This document shows positions 6,645 to 16,260 of a DNA stretch of 35,863 bases, piece after piece; position 1 is the first letter of the stretch; the number at the start of each line of letters is the position of its first letter. The notes beneath the pieces were generated by a model, which was given only the letters and a program-made list of their open reading frames with translations, did no database searches and was not told the origin of the DNA. The position numbers and the translations under genes were made by a program. The DNA comes from an uncultured Clostridia bacterium (GTDB lineage Bacteria > Bacillota > Clostridia > TANB77 > CAG-508). The stretch lies in contig CALXBX010000058.1 of the NCBI GenBank assembly GCA_944386655.1, positions 1-35,863 on the forward strand. Reading direction: 5' to 3'.

Positions 6645-9600
6645 ATGGCAAAATTTACAAATGTCATAAAAAAAACCATTGCAATTTTGATGTTATTTGT
6701 TATTTTGTCAACTACGACAGGAATAACAAATATTGTACATGCAACAGATTATTTGATTCTAAAAGGAACCGTTCTTACAGGCGCTAATTATAATCAGCCA
6801 TTAAATAGTTTTTATCAAGAAAGTGTAGCTATTGGAACTACTAAAACTACTGGAGTAACGCAAACATGGTCTGTTGGTACTGGCATGCACGAATTTTCCT
6901 ATGATAGAAGAAGTTTGAATCCAGTAATACCAATTAGCAAATGGGTAGCTATTCAATTTGAAAACGAAAACAATTCACAAGGAACTTGTGTACATGGTTG
7001 GATTAATGAATGGAGAGTAGGAGATAACTTTTTTACATGGGGAACATCCATTTGTGGAAGAAGAACCGTACCAGCATGGAGTGCTTATTGTGCAGATTGT
7101 GGGCAATCTATTGCAGGAGATGTATATATCTATTTAAATTCAAATTATGTAGCCAATATTACATCGATAGATTGTTCTGAAAATAGTGCTATTGCATCTG
7201 GTTGTATTTTCTGTGGATCAGAAGAACAAGCAACTACAGTGCCTAGCCATACATGTAAAGGAGCTTCTTATAATAGGTACTATGTAAGCTATAATGGGAA
7301 TGGTGCAACAGGGGGAAGTACAGGAACCACAACACATATGTATGAAAATGCCACAACTTATGACGGTGTAGAAATTAGCAGGAGTACAGCTTTAGCAAGA
7401 AACGGCTATACAAGAACAGGGTACGTATTTACCGGATGGAATACAAAAGCAGATGGCACAGGAACATCTTATACAAATGGACAAGAAATTAAAAACTTAA
7501 CAGCAACAGACGGAGCAACAATCACGTTATATGCACAATGGGTAAAAGACAACTTTAATTTAACAGTGAATCCTAATACAGGAACATGGAATGGTTCAAC
7601 AAATACACAAATATTTAATGTAGCCTATCAGGGAACAAAATCTATACCGGTTCCTACTAAAATTGGATACGAATTTACAGGTTGGACATTAGTAGGAAAT
7701 GGTAGCACAATGACATCTTTAACAGGAGAGGCAACTTTTACAATGGGAGCAGGAGATGCAACCTTAACAGCAAATTGGAAACCAATCCAATATCAGGTAG
7801 TATATGATGGAAATGGAGCAACAAGTGGTAGTACGGCTACTAGCACACATACATATGACAAAGATCAAAGCCTAACAACAAATGGATATGAAAGAAATTA
7901 TCAAGTAACTTATAATTACAATGGAAGCGGACAAGCCGAGACAATAGAAACAGCCACAGCCAATTTTAATGGATGGGCAATTTCTAGTAGTGGGGCTGTT
8001 TCTTTTCAAAACAATCAAGTGGTAAGAAATTTAAGAAATACATCAGGGACTTATAATTTATATGCCAATTGGACGTTAGGAAGTGTTATCCTTCCAAGTG
8101 CTACAAGAACAGGATATAATGCATTAGGATGGAGTGAAAGTCAGAGTGCAACACAAGCTTCTTATGCAATTGGACAAAGATATACGCCTGCCTCAAATAC
8201 TACTTTATACATGGTGTGGGAACCATATACGTTAAAAGTAAATTTAGAGGTGCAAGACGAAGAAACAGGAAATCCAATTAGTAATACAGCAGTTTGGGAT
8301 ATATACGAATGGAATAAACAAACACAAACTTACGAAAAGAAAACAACGTTGGAGAGACAAGCAGATGGAACTTATGAAACAGCAGACTATTTAAGCTATT
8401 CTGACCAAAACGAAGGAAAATTTAGATTAGTAGAACAATCTGCACCAGAGGGATATTATGGAGATTGGGCAGATACATCACAAACAAGCAAAAATACTTA
8501 TGATTTTAATATTTTAACAATCATTCAAAATCAGGAATATGAAGGAGAGAGTGTACAAGATAAGGGTACCATACACGTAGTAAAACAAAATCAGAGACAA
8601 AAAGCGCAAATAGAAGTAACGTTAATAGATAAAGAAACCAAAGGAGAAGCACAAGCAGATGCAACTTTAGAAGGAGCAATTTATGGAATTTATGCAAAAG
8701 AAAATATTGTTCATAGCGACGGAGTAACAGGAATTCTTTATCAAGCAGGGGAACTTGTACAAAGACAAACCATACAAAACCAAACATTAACATTCCAAGG
8801 GCTAGAATTAGGAAGTTATGAAATAAAAGAAATTAGTAGCTCAGAAGGATATGTATTAAATGAAGAAGCATATCCAATAGTTACGGCTTATCAGGGAGAA
8901 GAAAAGCAAGTAGTAACATATGAGCAAACAGTAGAGCAACAAGTAAAGAAACAAGCTTTTCAACTGTTGAAAGTAGGAGGTTTGGAAACCGATACAGAAT
9001 ATCATCCTTTGAAGGAAGCAGGATTTAAAATTTATTTAATTTCAGATTTAGAGGGAGTAAAGCAAGGAAATATTACAGCCAACCAAAATGGAGATTATTC
9101 TGTAGACAGTTTTAAAAACTATGATTTTTCACAAGATATAACAGCATTAGACTATACCCATTCAGAGCAGGGAATTCCAATAGAAGAAGCATTTACAGGA
9201 GAAGATGGTATTTTTGTAAGTACGGAGTTAGCTTATGGACAATATGTTGTCATAGAAACAACAGTACCAGAGAATCATTTAAGGATAGAGCCGTTTTTAG
9301 TAGATATTACACAAGATAGCAGAACACCACAAGATTTAGGAACACTTTTAGATGAAGATTTTACAGCTAAAATAAAAATTATCAAAAAAGACGACGCAAA
9401 TAAAAAAACGATATTAAAAGCAGGAGCACAATATAGAATCTTTAATTTAAATACAAAAGAGTATGTAGAGCAAGAAGTAGATGGGAAAAAGATAGGGACA
9501 CAGGAAAATCCATTTGTAACAGATGAAACAGGAACACTTACAACACCACTTACTATACGCTATGGCAATTACGAGTTACAAGAAGTTTCAGCACCAGAAG

Positions 9601-12600
9601 GATATGTTTTAGTAGGAGAGGAAGGCGTATCCAATCAAGGAATATATACAGAAACTCCAAAAGAGAGTGTAAAATTTACCCTTTCAGAAAATACCGTACA
9701 AGTAATTGATCAAAGCACAAATGAAGTGATGTTGGTAGTAGAACAGTACAATCAAAAGCAAGTAGGAAGTATAAAGGTAGAAGTAAAAGGAGAATTTCTA
9801 AATAGCATAAATACTGTAGAAAATGGAGTGGAAGCACAATACGAAAAAAGAGGAATTCCAGAGGTAACTTTTGAACTATATGCAAAAGAAGATATTTATA
9901 GTGCAGATGGACAAGGAGAAATTCTATATCAAAAAGAAGAAAAGGTAGCCACAGTTACAAGCAATGAAAATGGAATTGGTTATATCGATAACCTACCATT
10001 AGGAGAATACTATATAAAAGAAACCGTAGCAGGAGAGGGATTTGTATTAAATACAGAGAAAAAAGATATTAGTCTGCCTTATGTAGGAGACAAAGAAGCT
10101 ATTAGCTATGCAGAAGTAAGTTATGAGAATGAACGTCAAAAAATACAAATTCTACTAGAGAACAAGGATAGTCAAACAAAGGAAAATATAAATGGAGGAA
10201 CATTTGGTATCTATACCCAAGAAGAGATAAGCTATGAAACAAGTAGTGGAGAAATAGCAGTTATTCCAGCAGGTACATTAATGTCTGTACAAACAGTAAC
10301 AAAAGAAGGAGGAATAGAATGGAGTAGTAGCCAAAATATAGATTTACCATTAGGAAATTACGAAATCAAACAAATAAAAGCTCCAGATGGATATGCAAGT
10401 AGCAAAGAAGTAATTCCAGTAAAAGCAACTTATGAAGGACAAGAACAAGAAATTATACAAAGGGAACTAGTTTTTGAAAATGATATTACAAAATTAAGCA
10501 TACAATTGCAAGATAAAGAAACCAAACAAGGACTAGGAAATGCACATATGAAAATTGTGGATGAAACAGGGCAAGAAATTTATAGTTGGACAACAGAAGA
10601 AACAGGAGAGATAGTATATCAAGGTCTAACATTTGACCAAAAATATCTATTAGAAGTAGATATACCTCGAGCAAATTATGAAAAAATATTATACATGGAA
10701 GAAAATCCACAAAATGTTTTTGGTACACAAAACGAAGAAGGAAATATTCTATTTACAATACAGGATACAGCAGAACAACAAATATTAACAGTGGAAAGTT
10801 TAGCAAAAGTAGGAGGTATTCAAATAGAAAAACAAGGGCAAGTTCTTGTAGGAACAGAAGAACAAGAAGATGAAAATTTACAGTTTCAATACGAAACACA
10901 AAACCTTTCAAATGCAAACTTTGAAATATATGCCAATAAAACAATAGAGCATCCAGACGGGCATACAGGAGTTCTTTTTGCAGAAGGAACAAAGATAGCA
11001 GAAGGAGTTACAACAACAGAAGGATTAACCATTATAAACGTAAGTGATAATGTCAAAGAAAATTATGTAAAACAGGTACAGCAACTGTTAAAAAGAGGAT
11101 TGCCTTTAGGAGAATATAGAATTATAGAAATAAAAGCACCAGAAGGATATTATAGAAATCCAGAAGAATGTGAAAAAATAGTAACACTAGAAGATAAAGA
11201 AGATCAAAACTTAATAGCACAAAATATCCTATTTAACAACATAAGGCAAACAGTAAAAGTAAATGTACATAAGTATGATGCAGAATCAACAGATTCTATA
11301 GCAAATGTAACATTAGGACTTTATGCAGAAAACGATATTCTAGAAAATGGAGAGTTAATCGTAGAAGCAGGGACTTTAATCCAAAAACAAGTAACAAATG
11401 AGGAAGGAATTGCAGTATTTGAAGGAGATATACCACTTGGAAACTATTATGTGCAAGAAATAAAAGTAGCAGATGGATACATTCTAACAGAAGAACAAAT
11501 CCAAATACAGGCAGAAATATTAGAAGAAAATAGAAGGATGATTGAAGCCAATATAGAATTTGCTAATCAAAAAACAAAGATACAAGTTATAAAAACAACA
11601 CAAGAAGGGGAACCTGTTTTAACAGCAAAAATGCAAATAGTAGATGAAAATGGAAGTGTAGTAGATAGCTGGACAACAAAGGAAACTCCGCATGAAATAA
11701 AAGGATTAGTAACAGAAAAAACATACATTTTGCAAGAAATAGAGCCAGCCAAAGGCTTTGTAACAGCACAAGATATAACATTCCACCTAAATGAATCAGG
11801 AATCTTACAAGAAACAGAATATCTATATGCAGAAAATGTACTACAAATGAAAGATGATTACACAAAAGTAGAAATTTCTGTAATAGATAAAAAAACAGAA
11901 GAACAGATTCCAGGCATAACCATACAAATTGTAGATAAAGAAACAGACGAGGTAGTAATAGAGTATAAAACAACAGAAGATCCACAAATCATAGTAGGAT
12001 TGCCAATCGGAGAGTATGAGATTATTCAAACAGAGTTACCAGAAGAAAAAGGATATATTACAACCAATACTACTTTAGCAGTAGAAGATACACCAGAAAC
12101 ACAAGAAAAAATAATAGAACAAGATATTACAAAGGTAAAATTGGAGGTAATAGAAGAAGAACTAGAAGAAAAAGTAGATGGTGTGGAAATTTATCTAATA
12201 GATAAAAATACAAAAGATGTAATAGCAGCAACAGAGGAAATAGAAGGAAAGTTAGTAATAGAAGAAAGAGAAGATGGCTACTATGTAGAAGAAGTACCCA
12301 TCGGAGAGTATATCTTGTATCAAAAAGTACCAGAAGGATATCTAGAAATAGAATTAGCAGAGTTTACAGTAGAAGATATATCAGAGGAACAAGTTCATAT
12401 TTCATACACTAGAAAATTAATATTAGATATGCAAGTAGAAAAAAAAGTAAAAAATATTATTGTAAATGGAGTAAAAGATGCAGTGGGAGAAGAGGATGCA
12501 ATACAAAAAATAGAGATAGTAGCATCGAAATTACAAACAGAGCAAATACAAATAGAATATACCATTCGCATTACAAATACAGGAGAAATAGCAGGAAATA

Positions 12601-13013
12601 TAGGAAAAATACTAGAAGAAATACCAAAGAACTTCCTTTATGAAAGTAGCCAAAATACAGTAAAATGGGAACAAGAAGGAGAGTACTTAGTTTGTAAAGA
12701 TTACGAAAATGTAGAAATTGGCGTAGGAGAGAGTGTAGAAATACCAATCCTATTAAAGTGGCAAAATGGAAGTGAAAATTTAGGAGAAAAGGTAAATACC
12801 GTCCGACTAGAAAATATTACTAATACACTGGGTTATGCAGATAAAACAGAAGAGAACAACACGTCAAGTGTAACAACAGTAATGAGCGTAAAAACAGGAA
12901 ATGAAGCATTTTATGAAAACTTAAAAATGATTAGCATCCTCGTTTCAGTAATTGGTATTGTAGGAATTGTTATTATCCTAGAGATTAAATATTTAAGAAG
13001 AAAATCCAAATAA
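6645..13013 (+). CDS. Giant secreted surface protein with InlB B-type repeats and about 12 SpaA/CnaB-like repeats, 2122 aa
   Basis: Extracellular, membrane-anchored fibrous protein; probably adhesive or structural. A signal peptide covers residues 1-33 (basic start, hydrophobic core, cleavage near VHAT). Residues 34-205 contain paired cysteines (CADCG, CIFCG and a later C) like a small metal ribbon. From about 211 to 525 there are Listeria-Bacteroides (InlB B / Flg_new) repeats with the typical GYxFTGW and LYAQW sequences. From about 529 to 1920 there are some 12 prealbumin-like repeats, each ending in a PLGEYxIxExxAPEGY-type motif, the SpaA/CnaB signature. In this family such domains often form internal Lys-Asn isopeptide bonds. 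A DUF11-like domain follows (about 1924-2080), then KTGN, one membrane helix (about 2095-2115) and a basic tail RRKSK. There is no LPXTG. It is transcribed alone. Confidence 0.9.
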   Translation: MAKFTNVIKKTIAILMLFVILSTTTGITNIVHATDYLILKGTVLTGANYNQPLNSFYQESVAIGTTKTTGVTQTWSVGTGMHEFSYDRRSLNPVIPISKWVAIQFENENNSQGTCVHGWINEWRVGDNFFTWGTSICGRRTVPAWSAYCADCGQSIAGDVYIYLNSNYVANITSIDCSENSAIASGCIFCGSEEQATTVPSHTCKGASYNRYYVSYNGNGATGGSTGTTTHMYENATTYDGVEISRSTALARNGYTRTGYVFTGWNTKADGTGTSYTNGQEIKNLTATDGATITLYAQWVKDNFNLTVNPNTGTWNGSTNTQIFNVAYQGTKSIPVPTKIGYEFTGWTLVGNGSTMTSLTGEATFTMGAGDATLTANWKPIQYQVVYDGNGATSGSTATSTHTYDKDQSLTTNGYERNYQVTYNYNGSGQAETIETATANFNGWAISSSGAVSFQNNQVVRNLRNTSGTYNLYANWTLGSVILPSATRTGYNALGWSESQSATQASYAIGQRYTPASNTTLYMVWEPYTLKVNLEVQDEETGNPISNTAVWDIYEWNKQTQTYEKKTTLERQADGTYETADYLSYSDQNEGKFRLVEQSAPEGYYGDWADTSQTSKNTYDFNILTIIQNQEYEGESVQDKGTIHVVKQNQRQKAQIEVTLIDKETKGEAQADATLEGAIYGIYAKENIVHSDGVTGILYQAGELVQRQTIQNQTLTFQGLELGSYEIKEISSSEGYVLNEEAYPIVTAYQGEEKQVVTYEQTVEQQVKKQAFQLLKVGGLETDTEYHPLKEAGFKIYLISDLEGVKQGNITANQNGDYSVDSFKNYDFSQDITALDYTHSEQGIPIEEAFTGEDGIFVSTELAYGQYVVIETTVPENHLRIEPFLVDITQDSRTPQDLGTLLDEDFTAKIKIIKKDDANKKTILKAGAQYRIFNLNTKEYVEQEVDGKKIGTQENPFVTDETGTLTTPLTIRYGNYELQEVSAPEGYVLVGEEGVSNQGIYTETPKESVKFTLSENTVQVIDQSTNEVMLVVEQYNQKQVGSIKVEVKGEFLNSINTVENGVEAQYEKRGIPEVTFELYAKEDIYSADGQGEILYQKEEKVATVTSNENGIGYIDNLPLGEYYIKETVAGEGFVLNTEKKDISLPYVGDKEAISYAEVSYENERQKIQILLENKDSQTKENINGGTFGIYTQEEISYETSSGEIAVIPAGTLMSVQTVTKEGGIEWSSSQNIDLPLGNYEIKQIKAPDGYASSKEVIPVKATYEGQEQEIIQRELVFENDITKLSIQLQDKETKQGLGNAHMKIVDETGQEIYSWTTEETGEIVYQGLTFDQKYLLEVDIPRANYEKILYMEENPQNVFGTQNEEGNILFTIQDTAEQQILTVESLAKVGGIQIEKQGQVLVGTEEQEDENLQFQYETQNLSNANFEIYANKTIEHPDGHTGVLFAEGTKIAEGVTTTEGLTIINVSDNVKENYVKQVQQLLKRGLPLGEYRIIEIKAPEGYYRNPEECEKIVTLEDKEDQNLIAQNILFNNIRQTVKVNVHKYDAESTDSIANVTLGLYAENDILENGELIVEAGTLIQKQVTNEEGIAVFEGDIPLGNYYVQEIKVADGYILTEEQIQIQAEILEENRRMIEANIEFANQKTKIQVIKTTQEGEPVLTAKMQIVDENGSVVDSWTTKETPHEIKGLVTEKTYILQEIEPAKGFVTAQDITFHLNESGILQETEYLYAENVLQMKDDYTKVEISVIDKKTEEQIPGITIQIVDKETDEVVIEYKTTEDPQIIVGLPIGEYEIIQTELPEEKGYITTNTTLAVEDTPETQEKIIEQDITKVKLEVIEEELEEKVDGVEIYLIDKNTKDVIAATEEIEGKLVIEEREDGYYVEEVPIGEYILYQKVPEGYLEIELAEFTVEDISEEQVHISYTRKLILDMQVEKKVKNIIVNGVKDAVGEEDAIQKIEIVASKLQTEQIQIEYTIRITNTGEIAGNIGKILEEIPKNFLYESSQNTVKWEQEGEYLVCKDYENVEIGVGESVEIPILLKWQNGSENLGEKVNTVRLENITNTLGYADKTEENNTSSVTTVMSVKTGNEAFYENLKMISILVSVIGIVGIVIILEIKYLRRKSK

Positions 13014-13032
13014 TGGGTTTTCTTTTTTTTTT
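13000..13032 (+). terminator. Terminator overlapping the end of the surface protein gene
   Basis: A 9-bp stem (13000-13008 with 13014-13022, one G-U pair) has a loop of AATAA that includes most of the stop codon. It is followed by nine Ts (13023-13032, with the preceding C closing the stem). Confidence 0.7.
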
Positions 13033-13112
13033 CGAAGGCTCAGAAAAAGCAAGTATAAAATAAGAAAAAACGTCCATAATAAAAATAAAAGGAAAAGAAA
13101 GGAAGGATAAAA

Positions 13113-13301
13113 ATGGCAAATTTAACACAAGTAGAATTACAAAATTTAAGACATCTTATAGGAGCACATGAAACATCCTATCAAAAATTGAATACTTATG
13201 CATCACAAGCAGTAGATCCACAAATTAAGCAAATGTTTACAAAATCAGCCCAAGATGCATTAAATGCAAAACAAAAATTAATGACATTTTTAAATAATTA
13301 A
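13113..13301 (+). CDS. Small spore-coat-associated protein, 62 aa
   Basis: A short helical protein, hydrophilic and without a signal peptide. It belongs to the short proteins that sit directly before CotF-like coat proteins in many Clostridia. The sequence LRHLIGAHETSYQKL and a following KMF/TKSAQDAL-type helix suggest a two- or four-helix bundle like the CotF/ferritin-like group. The start at 13113 follows AAGGA. It is separated from the next gene by only 14 bases containing AAAGGAGG, so the two are co-transcribed and probably act together. The exact role in the spore is not known to me; the assignment rests on similarity to the family pattern and on the neighbour. Confidence 0.75.
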   Translation: MANLTQVELQNLRHLIGAHETSYQKLNTYASQAVDPQIKQMFTKSAQDALNAKQKLMTFLNN

Positions 13302-13315
13302 AAGGAGGCAAAATT

Positions 13316-13561
13316 ATGGATGAAAAAACAATGGTAAATGATATTTTAGAGAGTGTAAAAGCAAGTTTAACTACGTATCAAGGTGTTATCTCAGAAGCAG
13401 AAAATATGCAGTTAAGACAGACAATACAGCAGATGAGAAATGGAGACGAAAGCTTTCAATACGAATTATTCAAAGTAGCACAAAACAAAGGTTATTATAA
13501 ACCAGCTGCACCTGCAACTGTTACAGAAATACAAACTGTAAAAAATGAATTACAACAATAA
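13316..13561 (+). CDS. CotF-like spore coat protein, 81 aa
   Basis: A short protein with the CotF-domain pattern: MVNDILESVKASLTTYQ at the start, then the helix LRQTIQQMRNGDESFQYELF and the KGYYKPA motif near residue 60. Proteins of this family are found in the endospore coat of Bacilli and Clostridia. The start follows a strong AAAGGAGG ribosome binding site, and the gene is coupled to the 62-aa gene before it. Its presence is the main evidence that the organism makes spores. No typical sporulation promoter was picked out with confidence upstream of the pair. Confidence 0.85.
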   Translation: MDEKTMVNDILESVKASLTTYQGVISEAENMQLRQTIQQMRNGDESFQYELFKVAQNKGYYKPAAPATVTEIQTVKNELQQ

Positions 13562-13864
13562 AAGTATGTATAATTAAAAATTAAGACATTCTATTGCAAT
13601 CCTTTTCATTAGTTACTTATGTAGCAATTTAAGAGGAGGAAAGTGATAGACTGTCTTTTTTTCTTACAATCCTTCTAAAGTATTTTAGAAAAAGTTAGCA
13701 TTTTTTTGAAAAACGAAGAAAAACGGAGAAAAAGTTAGCAAAAGGAAGTGAGATAAAAGAAAATAAAAAAAATCAAAAAATTTAAAACAAAATAAGTCTT
13801 GTAAAAAAAATAAAATTCATATACAATAAACAAAACAAAAAGAAGGTAAGGAGTTTTAAAAAAT
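13562..13864. other. Intergenic region with a short direct repeat and the M23 gene promoter
   Basis: No gene is seen. The 14-base sequence AGAAAAAGTTAGCA occurs at 13687-13700 and again at 13727-13740, 40 bases apart. A promoter for the next gene has TTGTAA at 13799-13804, a 17-base spacer and TACAAT at 13822-13827. I found no convincing terminator after the coat gene pair. Confidence 0.6.
13799..13827 (+). promoter_or_regulatory. Promoter of the M23 peptidase gene
   Basis: TTGTAA, 17-base spacer, TACAAT. The start codon at 13865 follows AAGGAG. The spacing matches the other promoters in the window. Confidence 0.65.
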
Positions 13865-14872
13865 ATGAAAAAAACTTTGGCCCATTTTAGAACATGGTTT
13901 AAGTTCTTGCTATTAGCTACTTTAGCAGCTTTTTTTATTGTAGGAGCCATTTCATTTTTTTATAAACCAGTTTATAGTGTTACATTGGGAGACGAATTAA
14001 TTGGTTATAGCGAAAATAAAAGTGCTTTGCAAGAAAGAATTAACCAGTACATAGAAAAGGGAAATGGAGAAAACGTAGCATTTGTAGAAATAGGAGAATT
14101 GCCAAAATATAGCTTATGCTTTTCTAAAAAGGATGTTGTAACAAACGATGAAGAAATATTTAACAAAGTAATTGAACAAGGAACTACCTATTATAAATAT
14201 TATGCTATCACAGTAGATGGTGAAGAAAAATATTATGTGGCAAATTTTGAAGAGGCAGAACAAGTTATTAATGATTTAAAAGAAAAAAATAGCAGTAATA
14301 AAGATAGACTAGGTATGTTAGAAAAATATGAGATGGAATTAAAAGATTTTACCAGTGTAGAAACATGTGTAGCATCTTTATATGAAAAACCAGTAGTAAA
14401 AACAACCACAACCACTACTAAAAAATCAAGTGGAAGTTCTTCTGCAGGAATTTATGCAACAGGTTCTAATACAACAACAGCAAAGGTAAATATAGGTATT
14501 TCTCTTATCAGACCTGTCTCAGGAGTGCTAACATCTCGTTATGGTGCACGTTGGGGTAGAGGTCATGCCGGAATAGATATAGGAGCATCAAAAGGAACAC
14601 CTATTAAAGCAGCGGCAGCTGGAACAGTAACCTATTCACAATATGGATATAATGGAGGCTATGGAAATTATCTCATTATAACTCATGGAAATGGTGTGCA
14701 AACAGTTTATGGACATTGCAACACATTAATAGCAACAACAGGTCAAAAAGTATCACAAGGTCAAACTATTGCTACAGTAGGAAATACAGGAAATTCTACA
14801 GGAAACCATTTGCATTTTGAAATAAGAGTCAATGGAGTAACACAAAATCCATTAAACTATGTTTCCTATTAA
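13865..14872 (+). CDS. Membrane-anchored M23 (LytM-type) peptidoglycan endopeptidase, 335 aa
   Basis: Zinc metallopeptidase expected to cut peptide bridges of peptidoglycan outside the membrane. One N-terminal membrane helix (about residues 12-35) anchors it. Residues 36-175 form a mixed extracellular domain of the type common in clostridial M23 proteins. A Thr/Ser-rich linker (about 178-205) leads to the catalytic domain. Metal ligands are visible: H234 and D238 in GHAGID, and H317 in HLHFE, with H315 as the other conserved histidine. The VYGH motif is also present. All catalytic residues are intact. It stands after the spore-coat pair but has its own promoter, so a role in sporulation or in vegetative wall growth are both possible. 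Confidence 0.92.
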   Translation: MKKTLAHFRTWFKFLLLATLAAFFIVGAISFFYKPVYSVTLGDELIGYSENKSALQERINQYIEKGNGENVAFVEIGELPKYSLCFSKKDVVTNDEEIFNKVIEQGTTYYKYYAITVDGEEKYYVANFEEAEQVINDLKEKNSSNKDRLGMLEKYEMELKDFTSVETCVASLYEKPVVKTTTTTTKKSSGSSSAGIYATGSNTTTAKVNIGISLIRPVSGVLTSRYGARWGRGHAGIDIGASKGTPIKAAAAGTVTYSQYGYNGGYGNYLIITHGNGVQTVYGHCNTLIATTGQKVSQGQTIATVGNTGNSTGNHLHFEIRVNGVTQNPLNYVSY

Positions 14873-14951
14873 AAATAAAGCACCCTGGAATCTCTTCGAA
14901 AAAATATTACAAAAATGTGGAATTGAAAGTGATTTGAATATAGAAAAACTT

Positions 14952-15008
14952 AAAAAAATTTGTTAGGGAATCTCACACGGCGACGTGAGGGCGCTAACAA
15001 ATTTTTTT
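14952..15008. terminator. Bidirectional terminator with a GC-rich inner hairpin
   Basis: Perfect 15-bp AT-rich outer stem: 14952-14966 with 14994-15008, giving a U run for either strand. Inside is a second small stem, CTCAC (14972-14976) with GTGAG (14985-14989), around ACGGCGAC. It lies between convergent genes (M23 on plus, mecA on minus) and can serve both. The inner part is unusually GC-rich for this DNA. Confidence 0.7.
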
Positions 15009-15080
15009 TAGAATTTCTATGAAAATCAGCTTGAACGACAACATTTGCAGTTCTATTTTTTTAAGACAGTATCCTTTCGT

Positions 15081-15701
15081 TTAAGCACCTTTTATGTATT
15101 TTTTAATTCCAGCCTGTTTCATAAGTACTTTTCCACATTCCATTAATTTAGAAAGAAACAAATTCGAACAAGAAACGTGGCTGGCAAATTCCGTAATAGC
15201 AGCAAAGAAAACTTTTAAAGAAGAATTTTCTAAATGAATATCATCTAAAACAAAATAAAAAGCGTTTTTATATTCATAAACCATCATAGATTTTGCAATA
15301 GAAGCCAAAGGCAATTTTAATTTCTTAGAGTAATCCATAAAAGCAAAAAAGTCATCCAAACTGTAAAAACAGTAAACTACTAAAGAATTATCTAAAGAAG
15401 GGCTTTTTCTCTTAATTTTCACTTTCTTTTTTAAAGGAATTTTTTCTGTTGCCTCAGGTAAACTTCTAGTAACTGTTACAATAAAATCACCTTCCGACAT
15501 GGCAAGTGCTTCAATTCGAATGCGATAATCTTTGGTAACAAAACCAATTTGTTTCTCTGCTTCATCTAACATATCAAAAAATAAATCTTGTGAGTCTAGA
15601 GAACTAGACATGAAAGAGTGAAAATCAATATGTTTTGCTTCCAAGTCCTGATGACTTAGGGTGATTCTAATTTTATTTTCATTAATTTTTTCAAAACGCA
15701 T
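15081..15701 (-). CDS. mecA: Adaptor protein MecA, 206 aa
   Basis: MecA/NlpA-type adaptor that brings substrates such as ComK (in Bacillus) to the ClpC-ClpP protease. The N-terminal domain is typical, with MRFEKINENKIRITLS, a conserved SQDLFFDMLDEAE stretch (residues about 36-50) and TKDYRIRIEA. A lysine-rich linker (about 90-105) joins it to the C-terminal domain that in the family binds ClpC. The length is close to the usual 200-240 aa. The start at 15701 follows AGGAGG at 7 bases. It is a single gene, divergent from the DUF4321-mre operon. The substrate in this organism cannot be told from sequence. Confidence 0.88.
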   Translation of the reverse strand: MRFEKINENKIRITLSHQDLEAKHIDFHSFMSSSLDSQDLFFDMLDEAEKQIGFVTKDYRIRIEALAMSEGDFIVTVTRSLPEATEKIPLKKKVKIKRKSPSLDNSLVVYCFYSLDDFFAFMDYSKKLKLPLASIAKSMMVYEYKNAFYFVLDDIHLENSSLKVFFAAITEFASHVSCSNLFLSKLMECGKVLMKQAGIKKYIKGA

Positions 15702-15733
15702 AGAAAAACCTCCTTATGTGGTTTTATAGTTTT

Positions 15734-15762
15734 ATTATAACATGCTTGTTTGCAAAAAGAAA
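15734..15762 (-). promoter_or_regulatory. Promoter of mecA
   Basis: On the minus strand an extended -10, TGTTATAAT, ends at 15734. Seventeen bases upstream is the poor -35 match TTTCTT (15762-15757). The TG extension can compensate for a weak -35. Confidence 0.5.
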
Positions 15763-15900
15763 CAAACAAAATATGGTACTTTCTATAATATATTCCTTCT
15801 ACTAAGAAAAGGTACTATTCAATATAACACAGGTATAGAAAAAAAGAAAGAGAAATTGAAAAAATTTACAAAAAAAGCACAGAATTGTTGCAAATATACC

Positions 15901-15929
15901 TTGAAAAAAATTAGAAATGCATATATAAT
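15901..15929 (+). promoter_or_regulatory. Promoter of the DUF4321-radC-mreBCD-mrdA cluster
   Basis: TTGAAA (15901-15906), a 17-base spacer, TATAAT (15924-15929). It is 39 bases upstream of the first gene. From here to 21603 genes are closely spaced with no strong terminator in between, so one transcript is likely. Confidence 0.75.
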
Positions 15930-15968
15930 GATAGCGAATGAAAAAACGAAAGAAAGAAGGAAACAAAC

Positions 15969-16226
15969 ATGGCAACAAGAGAAAAAAATATATGGATTTT
16001 AATGGTATTTATATTATCAGGACTAGTAATAGGGGGACTAATAGGAGAATTCACAAAGGACGTAGATTTTCTATGGTGGTTATCTTATGGACAAAGCTTT
16101 GGTTTATCTTCGCCTATAGAGCTAGACCTAAACATTGTACAAATTTCTTTTGGATTAATGTTCAAAATAAATGTAGCAAGCATCTTAGGTATGATTATTG
16201 CCGTGTTTATTTATAAAAAAATATAA
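15969..16226 (+). CDS. DUF4321 small membrane protein, 85 aa
   Basis: A short membrane protein of the DUF4321 family, typically found in Clostridia just before radC and the mre genes. It has two predicted membrane helices, about residues 8-27 and 62-82, with an extracellular or cytoplasmic loop between containing the conserved FGLSSPIELDLNI and ISFGLMFKIN. The start at 15969 follows AGAAGGA. It is the first gene of the cell-shape cluster. No biochemical function is known to me; its constant neighbourhood suggests a link to envelope growth. Confidence 0.85.
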   Translation: MATREKNIWILMVFILSGLVIGGLIGEFTKDVDFLWWLSYGQSFGLSSPIELDLNIVQISFGLMFKINVASILGMIIAVFIYKKI

Positions 16227-16260
16227 TATAAAAGAATAAGGGGCTTAGGAAAGGAAAAAG

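Noticed and set aside
15742..16216. Overlapping plus-strand open frames around the DUF4321 gene
   Set aside because: They lack ribosome binding sites, show no family features, cover the mecA and mre promoters, and overlap the recognised DUF4321 gene in another frame.
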